Positions 45,736 through 57,389 of a stretch of 64,000 bases of DNA are shown piece by piece (position 1 is the stretch's first letter; every line of letters begins with the position of its first letter). The position numbers and the translations under genes were made by a program. The stretch lies in assembly GCA_029706075.1 (NCBI GenBank), contig JAINUG010000108.1, positions 1,922,001 through 1,986,000 of the forward strand, read 5' to 3'. The notes under the pieces are model-generated. The model saw nothing but the letters and a program-made list of their open reading frames with translations. It ran no database searches and was not told the DNA's origin. The DNA is from Aldrovandia affinis. Its lineage: Eukaryota; Chordata; Actinopteri; Notacanthiformes; Halosauridae.

Positions 45736-46050
45736 TACAGTGGATATAAAATGTATTCAGCCCCTTTAGCATTTTTCACATTTTATTTTCTTACTTCATG
45801 GAATCAAAATGGATTTAATTGGGATTTCTGGCCACTGATTAATGCAAAGCACTCAAAATTGTGACACGCATGTTTTTGAGGGAAAAAAATTAAATGATTT
45901 TTGTTTTCTTTGAATAATTTTACTTCAATTAAAGATGAGATGTCTCTCATATTCTGAGTGTAAGGTCAAGCTGATGAACAACCAAGACATTTTTTCATAG
46001 CCTTTTTTGCTCTTCACCAAGGGTGCCAATAATTCTGGAGGGCACTGCAT
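45736..46050. mobile_element. Tc1/mariner-like MITE
   Basis: Left end TACAGTGGATATAAAATGTA TTCAGCCCC and right end GGGTGCCAATAATTCTGGAG GGCACTGCA resemble Tc1-like termini of fish. The interior is AT-rich with no frame. Its right end is directly abutted by a SINE insertion. Confidence 0.6.
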
Positions 46051-46285
46051 TATATTTTCATTTACATTTACATTTTAGGCATTTAGCAGACGCTCTTATC
46101 CAGAGCGACTTACACAGTTTACATTTCTTCACATACAATCCATTTATACAGCTGGACATTTTACTGAAGCACTTCAGGTTAAGTACCTTTCTCAAGGGTA
46201 CAACAGCAGTGTCCCACCTGGGAATTGAACCTGCAACCTCTGAGTTACAAGCCCAGCTCCCTAACCATTACGCCACACTGCAGCC
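46051..46285 (-). repeat. SINE family A, full-length, with target duplication
   Basis: Complement of the 2853 copy: tail TTTACATTTACATTTTAGGC, ATTTAGCAGACGCTCTTATC, body TTCTCAAGGGTACAACAGCA and B-box complement GGGAATTGAACCTGC, ending CGCCACACTGCAGCC. Flanked by CACTGCAT at 46043-46050 and 46286-46293. Confidence 0.92.
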
Positions 46286-47904
46286 CACTGCATCTGTTCT
46301 ATTCCATGGTTGAGCTGAACTGTTGCAGGTGAAATGGATGCCACACTAGCTTCATGGCAGGGACTGTGGGATTATCTGGACAACATGAGGTTGTCTGGAC
46401 AGCAATAATATTTCTGTTTATTTCAGCAGTTCACCACAATGTTACACCTGCAGAAAGACAGGGCAACATAAACCTAGGGCATAGACACTTGTTTAAAATC
46501 TAACTGAATGGATGGATTGCTCAGCCGTTTTCCCGAGTGTTTTCCCATCTTGACTGCTTTCAAATACAGCGCAAGGCACTACAGCGCTTTCTGAATGACC
46601 ATTAGCTCACAGTTATGGTTCACACACTGTGCCCCTGGCAAAGGATACCTCAGGACCACGTATGACAAATCTGCCTATTAGAACCCCCAAACCCAGTGTA
46701 TGTGTACCATCTAAAACTCAGCTAGTCAGCAAGACTGACAAAACAACCACTTCAGCAATAAACCACTGCTCCAGATTTGTCACATTGAGTACAGGAAGGA
46801 ACTTGCACAGCCTCATAATATGCAAAGCCCTGACATACTGTATTTTAAAATGACTAAGACTACACAGTGGCGAAAAGCAGCAGAAGTTCATCTTCCATTC
46901 ACCCGCGGAGTTGGAAACAGCACACGAAAAGCAAAGCTGCTCTTGCCGTGCGGGAGATAATTGCTTTTTTATAGCCTTTATCTATATGCATATCTGTTGT
47001 TTTATTTACATTTTACATGCTCATGTCCCTTCTTTGTTTCTGTCAAAACACGGAGGAAATGACTAGGCCTGCCATTGTATCGAACTTTGCTAGCTGTGGT
47101 GCCATTTGATGCGTGCAAATTAGGGTCTTGACATGCTACCGAGCGGAATAGATTATTTTCTGTTCCCGGTTATTGCTTTCCCCCGCTCCTCATTTTTTAC
47201 CATCTCCACAACTGCATGGCCTTCATTCTCGTTACTGTACATGTTAATAAAAGCCATGACAGAGCCATCTGCTTAATTTGTTTCCTGTGGTCTACATTAA
47301 TATTGCTTGCAAGAGTACTTACTTTAGGAAAATGCTAAATTGTAACCCTGCAGACAAGATACAGCAGCTATGCAATTATTGGAAGTGTCACCCGAGGGGG
47401 AGGGGGCGGGGGTTATCTAGTCGAAGTTGTAATCACTTATAATTCTGTGGTGCAGTGACATTTAATTTTCTCTCATCAGATGCCTGATCTCAATCTCAGT
47501 CTGATGTGATTTCCACCTGTCGTTTGACTTTGTCAGTTGGCCATTTTGTGCACTTCTAAAAATGGTGCTAGTAACATGCAATTGCAAATGGCAATTCCTT
47601 AGAATGATGACAACGTACATACCTAGATGCATCTTGCCCTCTTAGTTGAACAGATTTCTAACAACAGAGTATGTCCTCAGGTATAGACTTCAATTTCCCC
47701 CTTCTTGAATCTGGGAAGGCACTAGAAATAAAAGTAAGAAGCAATAGCCTAAAGTGAAACTCAAAAATGAATTACCAAAAACATTTAAAAGACAAAGGAC
47801 TGTGGGTTACCAACGATCAAATTCTAGCTCGTTTATACTTTGAAGAACGAGTCACACCGTTTGTGAATCTACTCCTTAATAATGACCACTGACCAACTTG
47901 TTCA

Positions 47905-48110
47905 TTCCTCTGGTGTACCTACACTGGTCAGGTAGCTTGAAAAGAATGTTACAGCTACAGGCAATGTTTTTTTCAATCTGAGGAGAGGCATATCTCTCAC
48001 TGAGGAGAAATAGCAGCTGAATATACTGTAGTCGAGGCTCAAACCTGTGACTGTAGGGACGAATCTCTGGCTTCCGGCGAGTACCTTTACTGGCTGAGCC
48101 ACTTTGGAAT
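47905..48110 (-). repeat. tRNA-like SINE, family D
   Basis: On the minus strand: AAGTGGCTCAGCCAGTAAAG (A box), ACAGGTTTGAGCCTCG (B box) and a diverged body. It lacks a clear LINE-like tail. Confidence 0.6.
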
Positions 48111-49606
48111 CCTCCACAGACTAGCTTTGACAGCAAGGCCAAAGGCCTTGGATCCGCGAGTAATGAAGCTCATTGGGTTAGCACGTCCGCAGTGTTTTTG
48201 CGCAAAATGGGGTTTCTGGGAAAATGAGATGTGCTTCCATCCCGGTGGAGCCTGGTGCCGGTGGAGCTCCTGAGATTTCCAGAGACACGGTTTTAAAGGT
48301 TCGCCCCAACTGCGGCGTGCCTCGCAGATAGGAGGAGCAGAAAATAATTAACGGCGCTCTCCGAACACGCCGTCGCAGATGGCGCGCGGATTCGTGGGGC
48401 AGGAGTAATTGGCGACAGCGCGTTTATCACTGAAAATACAATGCTGGAGCCGCCTGATGCCTAGAGATACAGGGTCGCTGTCGGTTTTCAAAGGAGCACC
48501 ATCAACGTCTGGCTCTGGAGACTATCTGCGTTGCCTCGGCTTGCTGGCTCTGCAGGGGGGAAGTCCCAGAGTGGTACGACTTCATGAATAATTGAGAAGG
48601 TAAAACCCAGGCGCAATGCATTCATTGTAAATGACCAAATATGAAAGTCTGGGGGAAACCTTGCAATCAGCTCCAAGGAAACGTTCAAACAAGCTCCGCT
48701 GCTGGCGTCTGAAACTGAAACTTGCATTCGCAGAAGCACAAGGATGACCGCTCTGTATCTCTTTCTGTAGAGGGAAGAGGAGCGCACCCACACAGTGTTG
48801 AAATGCTACCCGGGGTGATTTATTACAAAAACCATGAAGTTTCAGTCTTCATGAACTGCATCAGAAATCGATTTTCAGAATCTCATTACGTATCACTTTG
48901 GGATAGATGCACCCTTTAGACATCTATACCGTTTTCCCCTCTCATTTGCATCAAGTCAAACTGACTGCCACACAACGTCCAGCAGCACAAATCCTGTAAA
49001 CGAATAGAGTCCGCCATCAACGCTTAAATTAATCCAGATGCATCGGAGACCGCGGGATTAGCCAAAAGCCAAACAAAATGGGCCGGATGTCTCTTTTGTA
49101 AAAATAGGCCAGTTGGTTTGTGACTCACTGACGTGAGTGAGTTGTAACGTTAATGTGAATTCTTGTACCCTTGAATAAAAGCTTTTTTCGAAGCTTGCCG
49201 GTTGCAGGAATCGGTGTACTCCAGTTTATGAGTCCCTGACAGGTTCACTCAGCAAAGTGCAGCGGGTTCTGTACTCAGTTGCCTGCTGTTGTTGATACTG
49301 TGCGACTGGGCGCATTTTGTATTAGGTTGGATGCTCTACGTGATATTACTCCAGACTGCCTGATAAGGAATGAAATCCAGTCTCAAATATTTCACTGCAA
49401 GTTTGATACACACCGCCGACTTCATTTCAATATTTCCAGAGTAGGTATCTGTCAGAGCCGACTATCAGGGAACGTTCTGCATCTCACAGCGCAATCTGGC
49501 TCTGCACGCTGCATTAATTGGAGGGAGCGTTGGTTAAATGGATTGAATGACAGGAGGAATTATTTAGTGCTAGTGTGAATGCCACATGGTAGATGTATGC
49601 CGTTTT

Positions 49607-49936
49607 TATTTTATTTTATTTATTTGTTTCAGATTTTTCCTGTTTTTCTCCCAATTTAGCGACCAATTATACCCTCTATTTATTTCGATTTGCCCTCCCC
49701 GCATGAATTTACCACTCGTCCATGCGAGGCAAGCTAATTCTCCGAGGGCAACGAACTCCGCTTCCTTCGAGATGGAATTTGCCCACCCACATTCTGGAGT
49801 TACCTGTACGCTCTTCTCAGCGAACTCATGCCGGCTCACCCTCCCCCTTCCCCTGGGGCGGACAGCCAAATGTCGCCTCCGATCGGGGCTCCACACCAGG
49901 GCTGGTCCGGTACAGTCGGGTTTCGAACCGCTATGC
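49607..49936 (-). repeat. SINE family C with imperfect target duplication
   Basis: Minus-strand copy with TTTTCTCCCAATTTAGCGAC (tail end), GGGGCGGACAGCCAAATGTC (body) and GGGTTTCGAACCGC (B-box complement). Flanks TAGATGTATGCCGTTTT and TAGATGCATGCTGTTTT are a 17-bp duplication with two changes. Confidence 0.88.
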
Positions 49937-50969
49937 TAGATGCATGCTGTTTTAACAGTATTAGACTACTGAGGAAGGGATAGTTGTGACATCATTTTGC
50001 ATTCTTTACATGGCATTCTGTGCAGGATGTGATGCATGTAATGTGTGCTATATTCCAACAGCCAATTTGTAAGTCTGTAGTTGTGTGGCACGTATTTGCT
50101 CGGAGTGTGGTCGGCGAGAACTGACACATTTAGAAGTGGAAAATGACTCCTGCTCTTCTTTCCCCTCAGGTTAAAGTAAGATTCACAGTAAGGTTTTACA
50201 ATCATCCAGTGTCTTTTGCTTTTTATGTGTTTCTCTGATGGCCACATTCTAACATTTAATGCAGTTTAATGAGTTCCCTTTCATTCGGTCAGTTCGACTT
50301 CCCAGCAATGGAAATACGCCCACTCAGGGGCGAATGCGGTATGATTGACTGCGAAACTGCCATTAAACCTCACTTCACGGTTGGACAGGCTCACTTGTGT
50401 TGTCCCTGGTTTCATTCTTGGCGGCTAACCTGCTGCATTGTTGCTGGCAATTTGCCCCTAATGAAAGTCACCAAGCCTAGATTCATGAGTATTATTTTAT
50501 TTACTTTCCTTAAATAATAAAATAAGGGAAAGAGAGAGCACCACTCACTGGGTCTCCCCTCTGTATTCTCCAGATGTGGCAAAGCCGCACACTGGGGCCC
50601 TTGCTATAATGGTGACTATGTCTAGATGCCACCAGTCATGTGGTCAGTTCATCGGCTCATTGAGCTCCCATGACCTGTGCATATCTTGCCCTGGTATGAA
50701 TATGCGGACACAGCTCTCGCCAGCTGTCTGTGTCTGTGTGTAGACTGCGCTAATATGAGGGAAGATGGGGACCCCTTCCCCCCGTTATTATGTTGGAAGA
50801 CCACAGGGTCCGCAGCTCTATTGACCAGCTCCCATCGTTGTGTTGTTTCTCACAGGTTTCCACAGCTCTTTCACACCCGCTCCCCATTGCCGATTGTTCA
50901 TTATGAGATTTACTGGATTCGCGGCTCCTACGGACTCGCTCCCGTTACTATCGTGTCATGTGGTTCTGT

Positions 50970-51100
50970 GTGGCTCAGATGGTAGAGCACGGCGTTGGCA
51001 ACGCTTAGGTTGTGGGTTCGGTTCCCACTGGGACCACATGTACTGAAAAATGTATGCACTCATTACTGAAGCGTCTGCTTAATGGCATATATTATTATAT
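50970..51100 (+). repeat. SINE family B
   Basis: GTGTGGCTCAGATGGTAGAG, GTTGTGGGTTCGGTTCCC, then GACCACATGTACTGAAAAAT and GCGTCTGCTTAATGGCATAT. A good copy on the plus strand. Confidence 0.92.
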
Positions 51101-51318
51101 TACCTGGGGAGAATTCCTCCCTGCCCAGCTCCCTAGGGGGTATATTTGTTGACTAATCTGGTGCTGAGCTCTGGCCTGCTAGTGCTTGCACCTAGCTGCG
51201 TGTTGTGCCCCTGACTGGCGGCCCAACGTGCTGTTGGACACCCCTCCCCATAGCCCCATGACGTCGAACTGACCGAACAAAAAGGAATGTCTAGGTTAAG
51301 AATTTAACAACAATTCAC

Positions 51319-51452
51319 TGTGTGCCTCAGTAGGTAGAGCATGGTGCTGACAACGCTTAGGTTGCCGGTTTTCAATTCCCATTGGGGCCACATATACTGA
51401 AATATGTATGCAAAGTGGCTTTGGATAAGAGCAAAATGGCATATATATAAGG
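51319..51452 (+). repeat. SINE family B, second copy
   Basis: GTGTGCCTCAGTAGGTAGAG, TTCAATTCCCATTGGGGCCA and GCTTTGGATAAGAGC with ATGGCATATATATAAG. It lies 220 bp downstream of the previous copy in the same orientation. Confidence 0.9.
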
Positions 51453-52525
51453 AGATGTCACAAAGTTGCCTCGTTGTCAACCACCCAGTCAGGCTGTTCA
51501 CTGAGGTTTTTAATGGCGGTTTCACCGTCAATCAGCATTCTTACCCTTGGGGAGGCGAGGGCTCCCATGGTGATTGACACGCACCTTGGCCATTCTGGCA
51601 CTGTTACATAGGGGCTTTCACCATCTGCCCCTGAGTGGGCATATTCCCACAGCTGTGACATCTCCTTCCCTCACTCGGGGAACTGTGTTTACATTCGTAG
51701 CCTAGACATTTTGTCCAGTTGCACAAGCTGTTGTGTCTTACAAAATGCAACACTACAAGTATGTGATTAATTCTGAACAATTCCATAAAATGTCCATTCT
51801 GATGTTGGGGGATTCCATTTTGAAATGTCACATGGTGATATCCCTCCCAATGCACAAATGTCCAAATGTCACTCTAAAGACTTTTCGTAGGTGTTCCATT
51901 TTGTCAGCATTCTGTCCTTTCAATGTGTTCATATTTCACAGAAATGCATTTCTGACAGTTTGTAATAATGTTTTACAGTCTGATAAGAAAACTCACTGTG
52001 TCTGAAAAAAAGGTTGGGTTAAAGATTTTTTTTGAGACATTTAAAGATACCAAAATGCCTCAAAAAGTGCTGACTGGATATTCTCTCCATGGTTAGTTTC
52101 TAACTCTTTCCATTTTTCCCCCCGCGAGAGACGTCAGTATTGTATTCCTGATGGCTTCATTGATTTCTGTAGGTTTTCGTAATAAAGCTTCATCATGCAG
52201 ACTGGCTGCTGCTCATGAACCTCGCAGCTGTTCCGCAGATTCCTGTCACTCAGGCCTGGATTTAATCAACATTTGTGGATTTAATCAACAACTGTGAATT
52301 ACAATTGAATGCAAATGTAAAGTTTTTTCCTTCACAAACAAAGTTTCGAAGTTAATTCTGGCGAACTTGCCAAACTCTTGTTTGTGAGAAAAAAGAACAC
52401 TTCTTGAGCATTTAATTAAGTTAAGGACTAATGTTGACTGAATCCAGACCTCAGTTAGGTATTTTTAGTGGGTTACGCAAGTATTCAAGTAAAGTGGCTA
52501 AGTTCTGTTTGTGTCTGTTGTTCAG

Positions 52526-52750
52526 TTTTCAGGACTCTACCTACTGTCCTTCTTCATCATCGTTCTGGGGCTGGTGCTGTATGCCTCTTCCTCCACCTAC
52601 GTGGCCCAGGACCCCCGCGTCTACAAGCAGTTCCGCAACGCCGGGGGCCCCGCCACGGAGACGCCCACCGTGGGGCCCATGGAGCCCTCGGTCACCTACA
52701 CCAGCCTGGGGCAGGAGGTGGAAGAGGAGCCCAGGATAAGGGTGGCCTGA
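52526..52750 (+). CDS. slc35f1: slc35f1 exon 8 (C-terminus, stop TGA)
   Basis: Acceptor TCTGTTGTTCAG in phase 0; stop at 52748-52750. It encodes FSGLYLLSFFIIVLGLVLYA (last transmembrane helix), SSSTYVAQDPRVYKQFRN, a short variable segment, and the tail EPSVTYTSLGQEVEEEPRIR VA. The VAQDPRVYKQFRN and EPSVTYTSLGQE motifs are characteristic of SLC35F1 and separate it from SLC35F2, whose cytosolic tail differs. Together the seven exons give about 350 residues, matching the 408-residue mammalian protein minus its first exon. The exon is strongly GC-rich. Confidence 0.97.
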   Translation, partial: FSGLYLLSFFIIVLGLVLYASSSTYVAQDPRVYKQFRNAGGPATETPTVGPMEPSVTYTSLGQEVEEEPRIRVA

Positions 52751-55321
52751 GGGGGGGTGGAGCCACTGGGGTGGGGGCAACGCCTATGTCATCACCCACT
52801 GCCCCGCCCACCAACTGTAGAGGGAAATGCCCTTCGTGAAAGGAAACAAAAGAGAAACAAACAAGTAGCAAACGAGCAAACGTACACTGTGATCACAAAC
52901 TGTGAATAGCGACCAGTGACAATTAAAGATTTTTTAAAATTCGTACATATACAAAAATATATATATCTATATCTATATATATCACTCCATCTCCTCCCCT
53001 CCTCCATTCCTTTGGTGTTTAGAAAGGTTTGTGGTGAATATGTATGCAAATTCTATATTGTGATTATTTTTGTTTATATAGGCACATAACTTTTATTGAA
53101 GCCGAAGCTTTGACATTGAGCTATGGCCCAGGATTTTCGATCTGTATGACTTTTGTCCCGTGTTGATTTCCAACACTTTCTTACTAAAGAATTTCCCACT
53201 GGAATGTTCAAATTCAGCAAACTAACATGTATATTGGTTTGGCAAGAGTCAGTGCCTTGCTTTGTATTGCTGGTGTATATAAGCGTACAGTAGAAGTAGA
53301 AATCCTAATCCAGCTCTGAGTGGATTAAACTGTGGATTAGTATGTGAGAATGATGTGGAACAAGGGCACACACTTCGTCCTTGAATGTTGGACTTCACGT
53401 GATCCTGTGATTTATTTCATCAATACAGGCCCTGCTCAGAAAAATAAATGTGGATGGGTTGTTCTGCAGTATATTTGTCCTAATACACAGTATAGAGAGT
53501 GCTTACTGTATATTTGGTTAATTTGTGTAAAATCTGACAATTGCAACTAGAAAGACATATTCTAATTAGAATATCATGAAGCATTGTGACTCTTGTATTC
53601 GGTTCACTGACTAATACGAGGAAGTGGTATTTAAATGTATATTGAATCTCATTCCAGAATTCCAGTGGAATTGATTGTAAGGATTTCAATTTGTGTGGCT
53701 TTGTAGAGTTGCCATGTTCTTATTTTTCTTGCTTGTCCATCTGAACATTTTACATGGTTTTTATTCCTTTATTCTTTTATTCCCTGTTATGGATTATGTT
53801 CATCACAGCATCAAAACATTTTGACCAAATTCCTTCAAGGTTTTATCTTCTCTAGTAATTGTGTATTATGTTTTATTTTGGGGGTTAATAGTGACTTTAT
53901 CATATTTGACCTCTAAAATAACAGTACCTATCAGAAGGAAATGGAAAATCTGTTCATTCTAAAGGCACTTGAACACGCACTTAATAGGCCAATTTTGGAC
54001 GAATTTGGAACAGAATGCAGGAATCTTTTTTTCTTGAAGGTACATTAAAGACAGTCAACTTCAACAACAAATCACTCCACAGTGGACATTTAAACAGTTT
54101 TTTAAAATATATATATTATGAGTTTAAATACTATAAGAAGAGGACCTAATTGGGCGCTGCACATTTGTGCCACAGGTCATAGCAACCAACATTATTTTGG
54201 TCACTGCTCCATATTTTATTATTGGAACAGGTAGCAGGCTGACTATTTGGCAAGGGAGTGAGCTGTGAACTGACCATTTATTCAGTTGCCAAAGTGTGTT
54301 ACCCATCCTGCCCTGACTGAACATTGACTGACCCTGACAGAGTACTAAGCTGAATCTAACACGACTGAACACTGACTGACTCCATCCTGACTTAACATAT
54401 CAAATTAGGAGCCATGGCTTCTGGCAAAAGTCGCCAAATGTTGACTGGCGGAACACACCAACCTGAGGATGAAGTTGTTTGTAGTGGCTTGTAGGGGGCG
54501 ATGGGGTCTGTGCAATGCCTTAAATAAAGATGGATGGATGGGTTCATGCAGAGAGTAGTACACGTGATAAGAAAGGCTGGGCCAAGTCTCAATCCCAATG
54601 CCACCAAGCCAGTCTCAGCCATTTCAGTAAAGGGGAACACAGCTGCCATTTTTGTTCAAAACAAACTTTGTATGCACACAGCATGCATTCAGATCATTCT
54701 TTTTTAATACATGCATATCTGTGATTATGCCCATTGGGCTATCTTAACTCACTATTCTAGTTTTTGCACACAGAGTTAGGCCTAGTGTGTTGTATTTATC
54801 AACAAAGGGATGGATTTCTAATTTGTACATATTGTATTGATATGAATTCACTTCAGTTCATACTGAGCAGATTTTGAATCACCACGTTTTTTTTTTTCAA
54901 CTGGAGGTACAGTGTTTGCACTAAGGACATGGAATATAGAAAGGCACAAGAAAAGGTTGTTGATGCATCAACGGCCTACCTGTTACAAGGCATTCATTTG
55001 CAATCGCTGTTCTGTAACCATCTTTGCTTCATTTGGATTTTGGCAAATCAATACCTTAAAAGTAATGTTATTGCTAGTATAAATACGAAAATATATATTA
55101 TGACTGTTTTGCCTCTCCATTCAAGTATGTTTGCAATGGCCTACAAATAAATATGACCAGTGCCTATTTGAATGCTACTGAAAGAAAAGATTTTGCTTTA
55201 GCTACTTTTATAAGATGATAACGACCAAGTCTCCAATCATCAATTGTTGGGAGTCCTTCACTTTTCCCCGTATAATACAATATTCATTCCTATGACAAAA
55301 TTGTTTGATTGAAATTAAGCA

Positions 55322-55379
55322 GCCACACACACAATCACACACACATACACAGATGCACGCATGCACACACACACACACA
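55322..55379. repeat. (CA)n-rich tract
   Basis: Interrupted CA repeats with ACGCATGCA in the middle. Confidence 0.85.
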
Positions 55380-56290
55380 GTGTATTTGGGCCATTTTAGA
55401 TTACAATGTTATTCTCAACAAGAACTGAATATTTATACTTATTTATAATTACATTATTAAAACTTCAAAATGTAATACAATAGGGTACAGTTCACTCAGC
55501 TAGATCACTTTTTCCAGTATATTTATTTCAAGCATGGCACTTGAGAATGTATGGGTTTTAAAGAATTGTTTTACAAATGTATAAATTATTATAAAAATGC
55601 ATAGGCCTACATATGCTTAAAATGGTTACTGCCAAAATACAACGGATCACCATGAAACACTAACATATATTACATGCATTTCATAATGGAAGCCCTTAGA
55701 ACATGTTTTGTAATTCGTTGTTTGTTCTGTACTACATTGTTTCCAGATAATATTTGGTGTGTAGTACACAGGCAGAATTGTGTTGTGTGAGGTAATTGAT
55801 GTAATTCCATTTTCAATGTGAAATTTTAAGTTGAAGAAATTGGAATGTCACAATGGAGTAAACTGTGTATGCAATTTATCCCAGAAATTACATTTTAAAG
55901 AAAATGATAACATTAATTTGGGGGATGTCAGAATATGACAACAAACGATATGAATCTACATCACTGAACTCTTAAAGGAAAACTTACTGTTAAGTGTGAT
56001 GATGATTTGTAATATTAATATTTTGACAAATGTGTAGCTTATAATTTATTTTGTTTGTTTGAACCATTTCGTTTAATTCAAAAATAGTAATGATTATACC
56101 CCATGGGTAATCGATTTTGTTCATAGAAAAATCCTTATAGAGCACACTGAAGTAAAAGCTGTAAATGGGAAAATAATACCAAAATCTGCACAGTTTCCAA
56201 AAAGGAAGATAAAAAATTAATACTCTTTTTGATATTTGCATGTTCTAAATGGATTGGCTGTGGCAATGTAATAATTGTAAAATGTTTTCA

Positions 56291-56296
56291 AATAAA
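56291..56296 (+). terminator. slc35f1: Candidate distal poly(A) signal of slc35f1
   Basis: AATAAA followed by GT-rich sequence about 35 bases downstream; last such signal before the F-box gene. Confidence 0.55.
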
Positions 56297-56320
56297 TGCT
56301 TTATGAAACTGGAAGTGACA

Positions 56321-56846
56321 AACTGCTTATGTGTTGTTCTATTCCATTTAGCCTACTTACTTTATTTTTGTCACACCTTTTTTATACAGCGCAACCAAAG
56401 CATTTGCTGACGCAGCTTTTATCTGGCAAAACAAAATACCGTGCATTTGCATATATCCACCCATAGATCTTCACTTACAGAGCAGCGCTTATTAATTAAT
56501 TAAAAAACTCATAACCCACTCTCTGAAATGACACTAGGCCTGTTATACGGTTGCAATATGATCAAAACAGGCACTATGTTTTATGAAGAAATGTACTGGT
56601 ATAATGATAAGGGCATTTAACGCATTTATTTAGACTGATAGCTACATATAGCCTTCAAGATACTCAAATAAATTATGTATAACCACAACGCAACAAATAT
56701 GTAATTAAATACAAAGCAGAAATACAAGTTCCCCGATGATTGTATGTCAAATCGCAATCGTTGGGCTTAAATCTTAAAGAGCGATTTAAATTTTTCCCTG
56801 CGCTAGAACAATAGTGGTCTGTTCCAATGTGTTATACGTGTTTCAG
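56321..56846. other. Intergenic region between slc35f1 and the F-box gene
   Basis: About 0.5 kb, AT-rich, without a TATA box at a fixed distance or a clear CpG island. It probably holds the F-box gene promoter and transcription start, which cannot be placed from sequence alone. Confidence 0.5.
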
Positions 56847-56848
56847 TA

Positions 56849-56947
56849 ATGGCGTCCCGCAGCAGTCGTGGAAATGGCACTTCAAGGCGAACACTGGAAG
56901 AGGGAGCTGCAGGAACAGACTTCCCTGTTATCAGCGTGCACTCTTGA
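56849..56947 (+). CDS. Overlapping upstream ORF of the F-box gene
   Basis: ATG at 56849 (GTAATGG, purine at -3 and G at +4) opens 32 codons, MASRSSRGNGTSRRTLEEGA to VISVHS, ending in TGA. It overlaps the main start at 56874 in another frame. A third-frame ATG at 56827 opens 67 codons. If transcribed, these would be expected to reduce initiation at the main ATG, or the annotated start may be wrong. Inference only. Confidence 0.4.
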   Translation: MASRSSRGNGTSRRTLEEGAAGTDFPVISVHS

Positions 56948-57155
56948 TGTTGAAGAGGATTGTGAACGCGGGGAAGCATCTGCCCCGATACCGAAGTGTA
57001 GCGGTGAAAACAGGGGATTATTGCATTTAAGCGACGAGGTTCTCATTCTAATATTTAAGCGGCTAGATGCCTTCTCCTTGCTACGGGCTGGGAGCACATG
57101 TAGTACCTTGTTCCGAGTTTGTTCCTGCAACTCCCTGTGGACACGACACTTCCAG
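56874..57155 (+). CDS. F-box protein gene, exon 1 (F-box domain)
   Basis: First coding exon of an F-box protein. The frame has a stop at 56847, so the ATG at 56874 (GAAATGG) is the only possible start in it. Residues 1-48 are an acidic leader; residues 50-92 are an F-box: LHLSDEVLILIFKRLDAFSL then LRAGSTCSTLFRVCSCNSLW. The pattern L-DEVL-IF--LD-FSL--A-S-C----R-C----LW is the SKP1-binding helix set, so the product is expected to be a substrate receptor of an SCF ubiquitin ligase. Donor TTCCAG/GTAAGA, phase 0. The subfamily was not recognised; it does not fit the FBXL or FBXW layout in the part seen. Confidence 0.85.
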
Positions 57156-57389
57156 GTAAGAAAAACGATCTTGCATAATATTCGTGCTTGGAAAGTTCGT
57201 TTTAAATCGTACCATAGTGTTTTTTTTCTGTTTGGAAATTAAATGTGGCGTGTTAGCCTACTTCCAAGGCCTATTTAGTGTGGCATGGCAGGATAAAAGT
57301 ATCGCGTTCGCTGTCGTAGTTGGATCGATGTTTTCGTTCGCGCAAATTAAGACCATGCACGTTCCTTGCCAATTTCCATTTTCTGATAG

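Larger units (their letters stand above)
50283..51665. mobile_element. Large inverted-repeat structure, possibly DIRS-like, with SINEs inside
   Basis: The left arm has TTCGGTCAGTTCGACTTCCC, ATACGCCCACTCAGGGGCGA and ATTGACTGCGAAACTGCCAT. Inverted partners appear downstream as GTCGAACTGACCGAA (51264-51278), TGCCCCTGAGTGGGCATATT (51626-51645) and ATGGCGGTTTCACCGTCAAT (51513-51532). Inverted rather than direct terminal repeats suggest a DIRS-type retroelement or a foldback transposon. No reverse transcriptase or recombinase was recognised. Confidence 0.45.
38857..52525 (+). other. slc35f1: slc35f1 intron 7 (about 13.7 kb)
   Basis: Carries a MITE end (39128-39215), a 560-bp TIR element (42288-42846), a Tc1-like MITE with a SINE at its end (45736-46286), SINEs at 47905, 49607, 50970 and 51319, and a large inverted-repeat structure (50283-51665). 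I see no gene in 39220-42280, 42850-45730, 46300-47900, 48120-49580 or 51670-52520. Segments 39600-40190, 44210-44490 and 48140-48600 are GC-richer, repeat-free and contain TAATTA-like motifs, so are candidate conserved elements. Confidence 0.85.
52751..56320 (+). other. slc35f1: slc35f1 3' untranslated region (probable)
   Basis: Sequence after the stop is AT-rich with no further gene. Poly(A) signals AATAAA occur at 53443-53448, 55146-55151 and 56291-56296. The last is followed about 30-40 bases later by a GT-rich stretch (TTATGTGTTGTTCT), a good cleavage context. The extent is inferred; shorter ends at 53.5 or 55.2 kb are possible. It includes a CA tract at 55322-55379 and an AT tract at 52960-52983. 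Confidence 0.6.

Noticed and set aside
49586-49955. Plus-strand frames of 77-117 residues
   Set aside because: They are translations of the complement of a family C SINE; the same happens at 25698-26125, 6800-7108 and 61694-61994.
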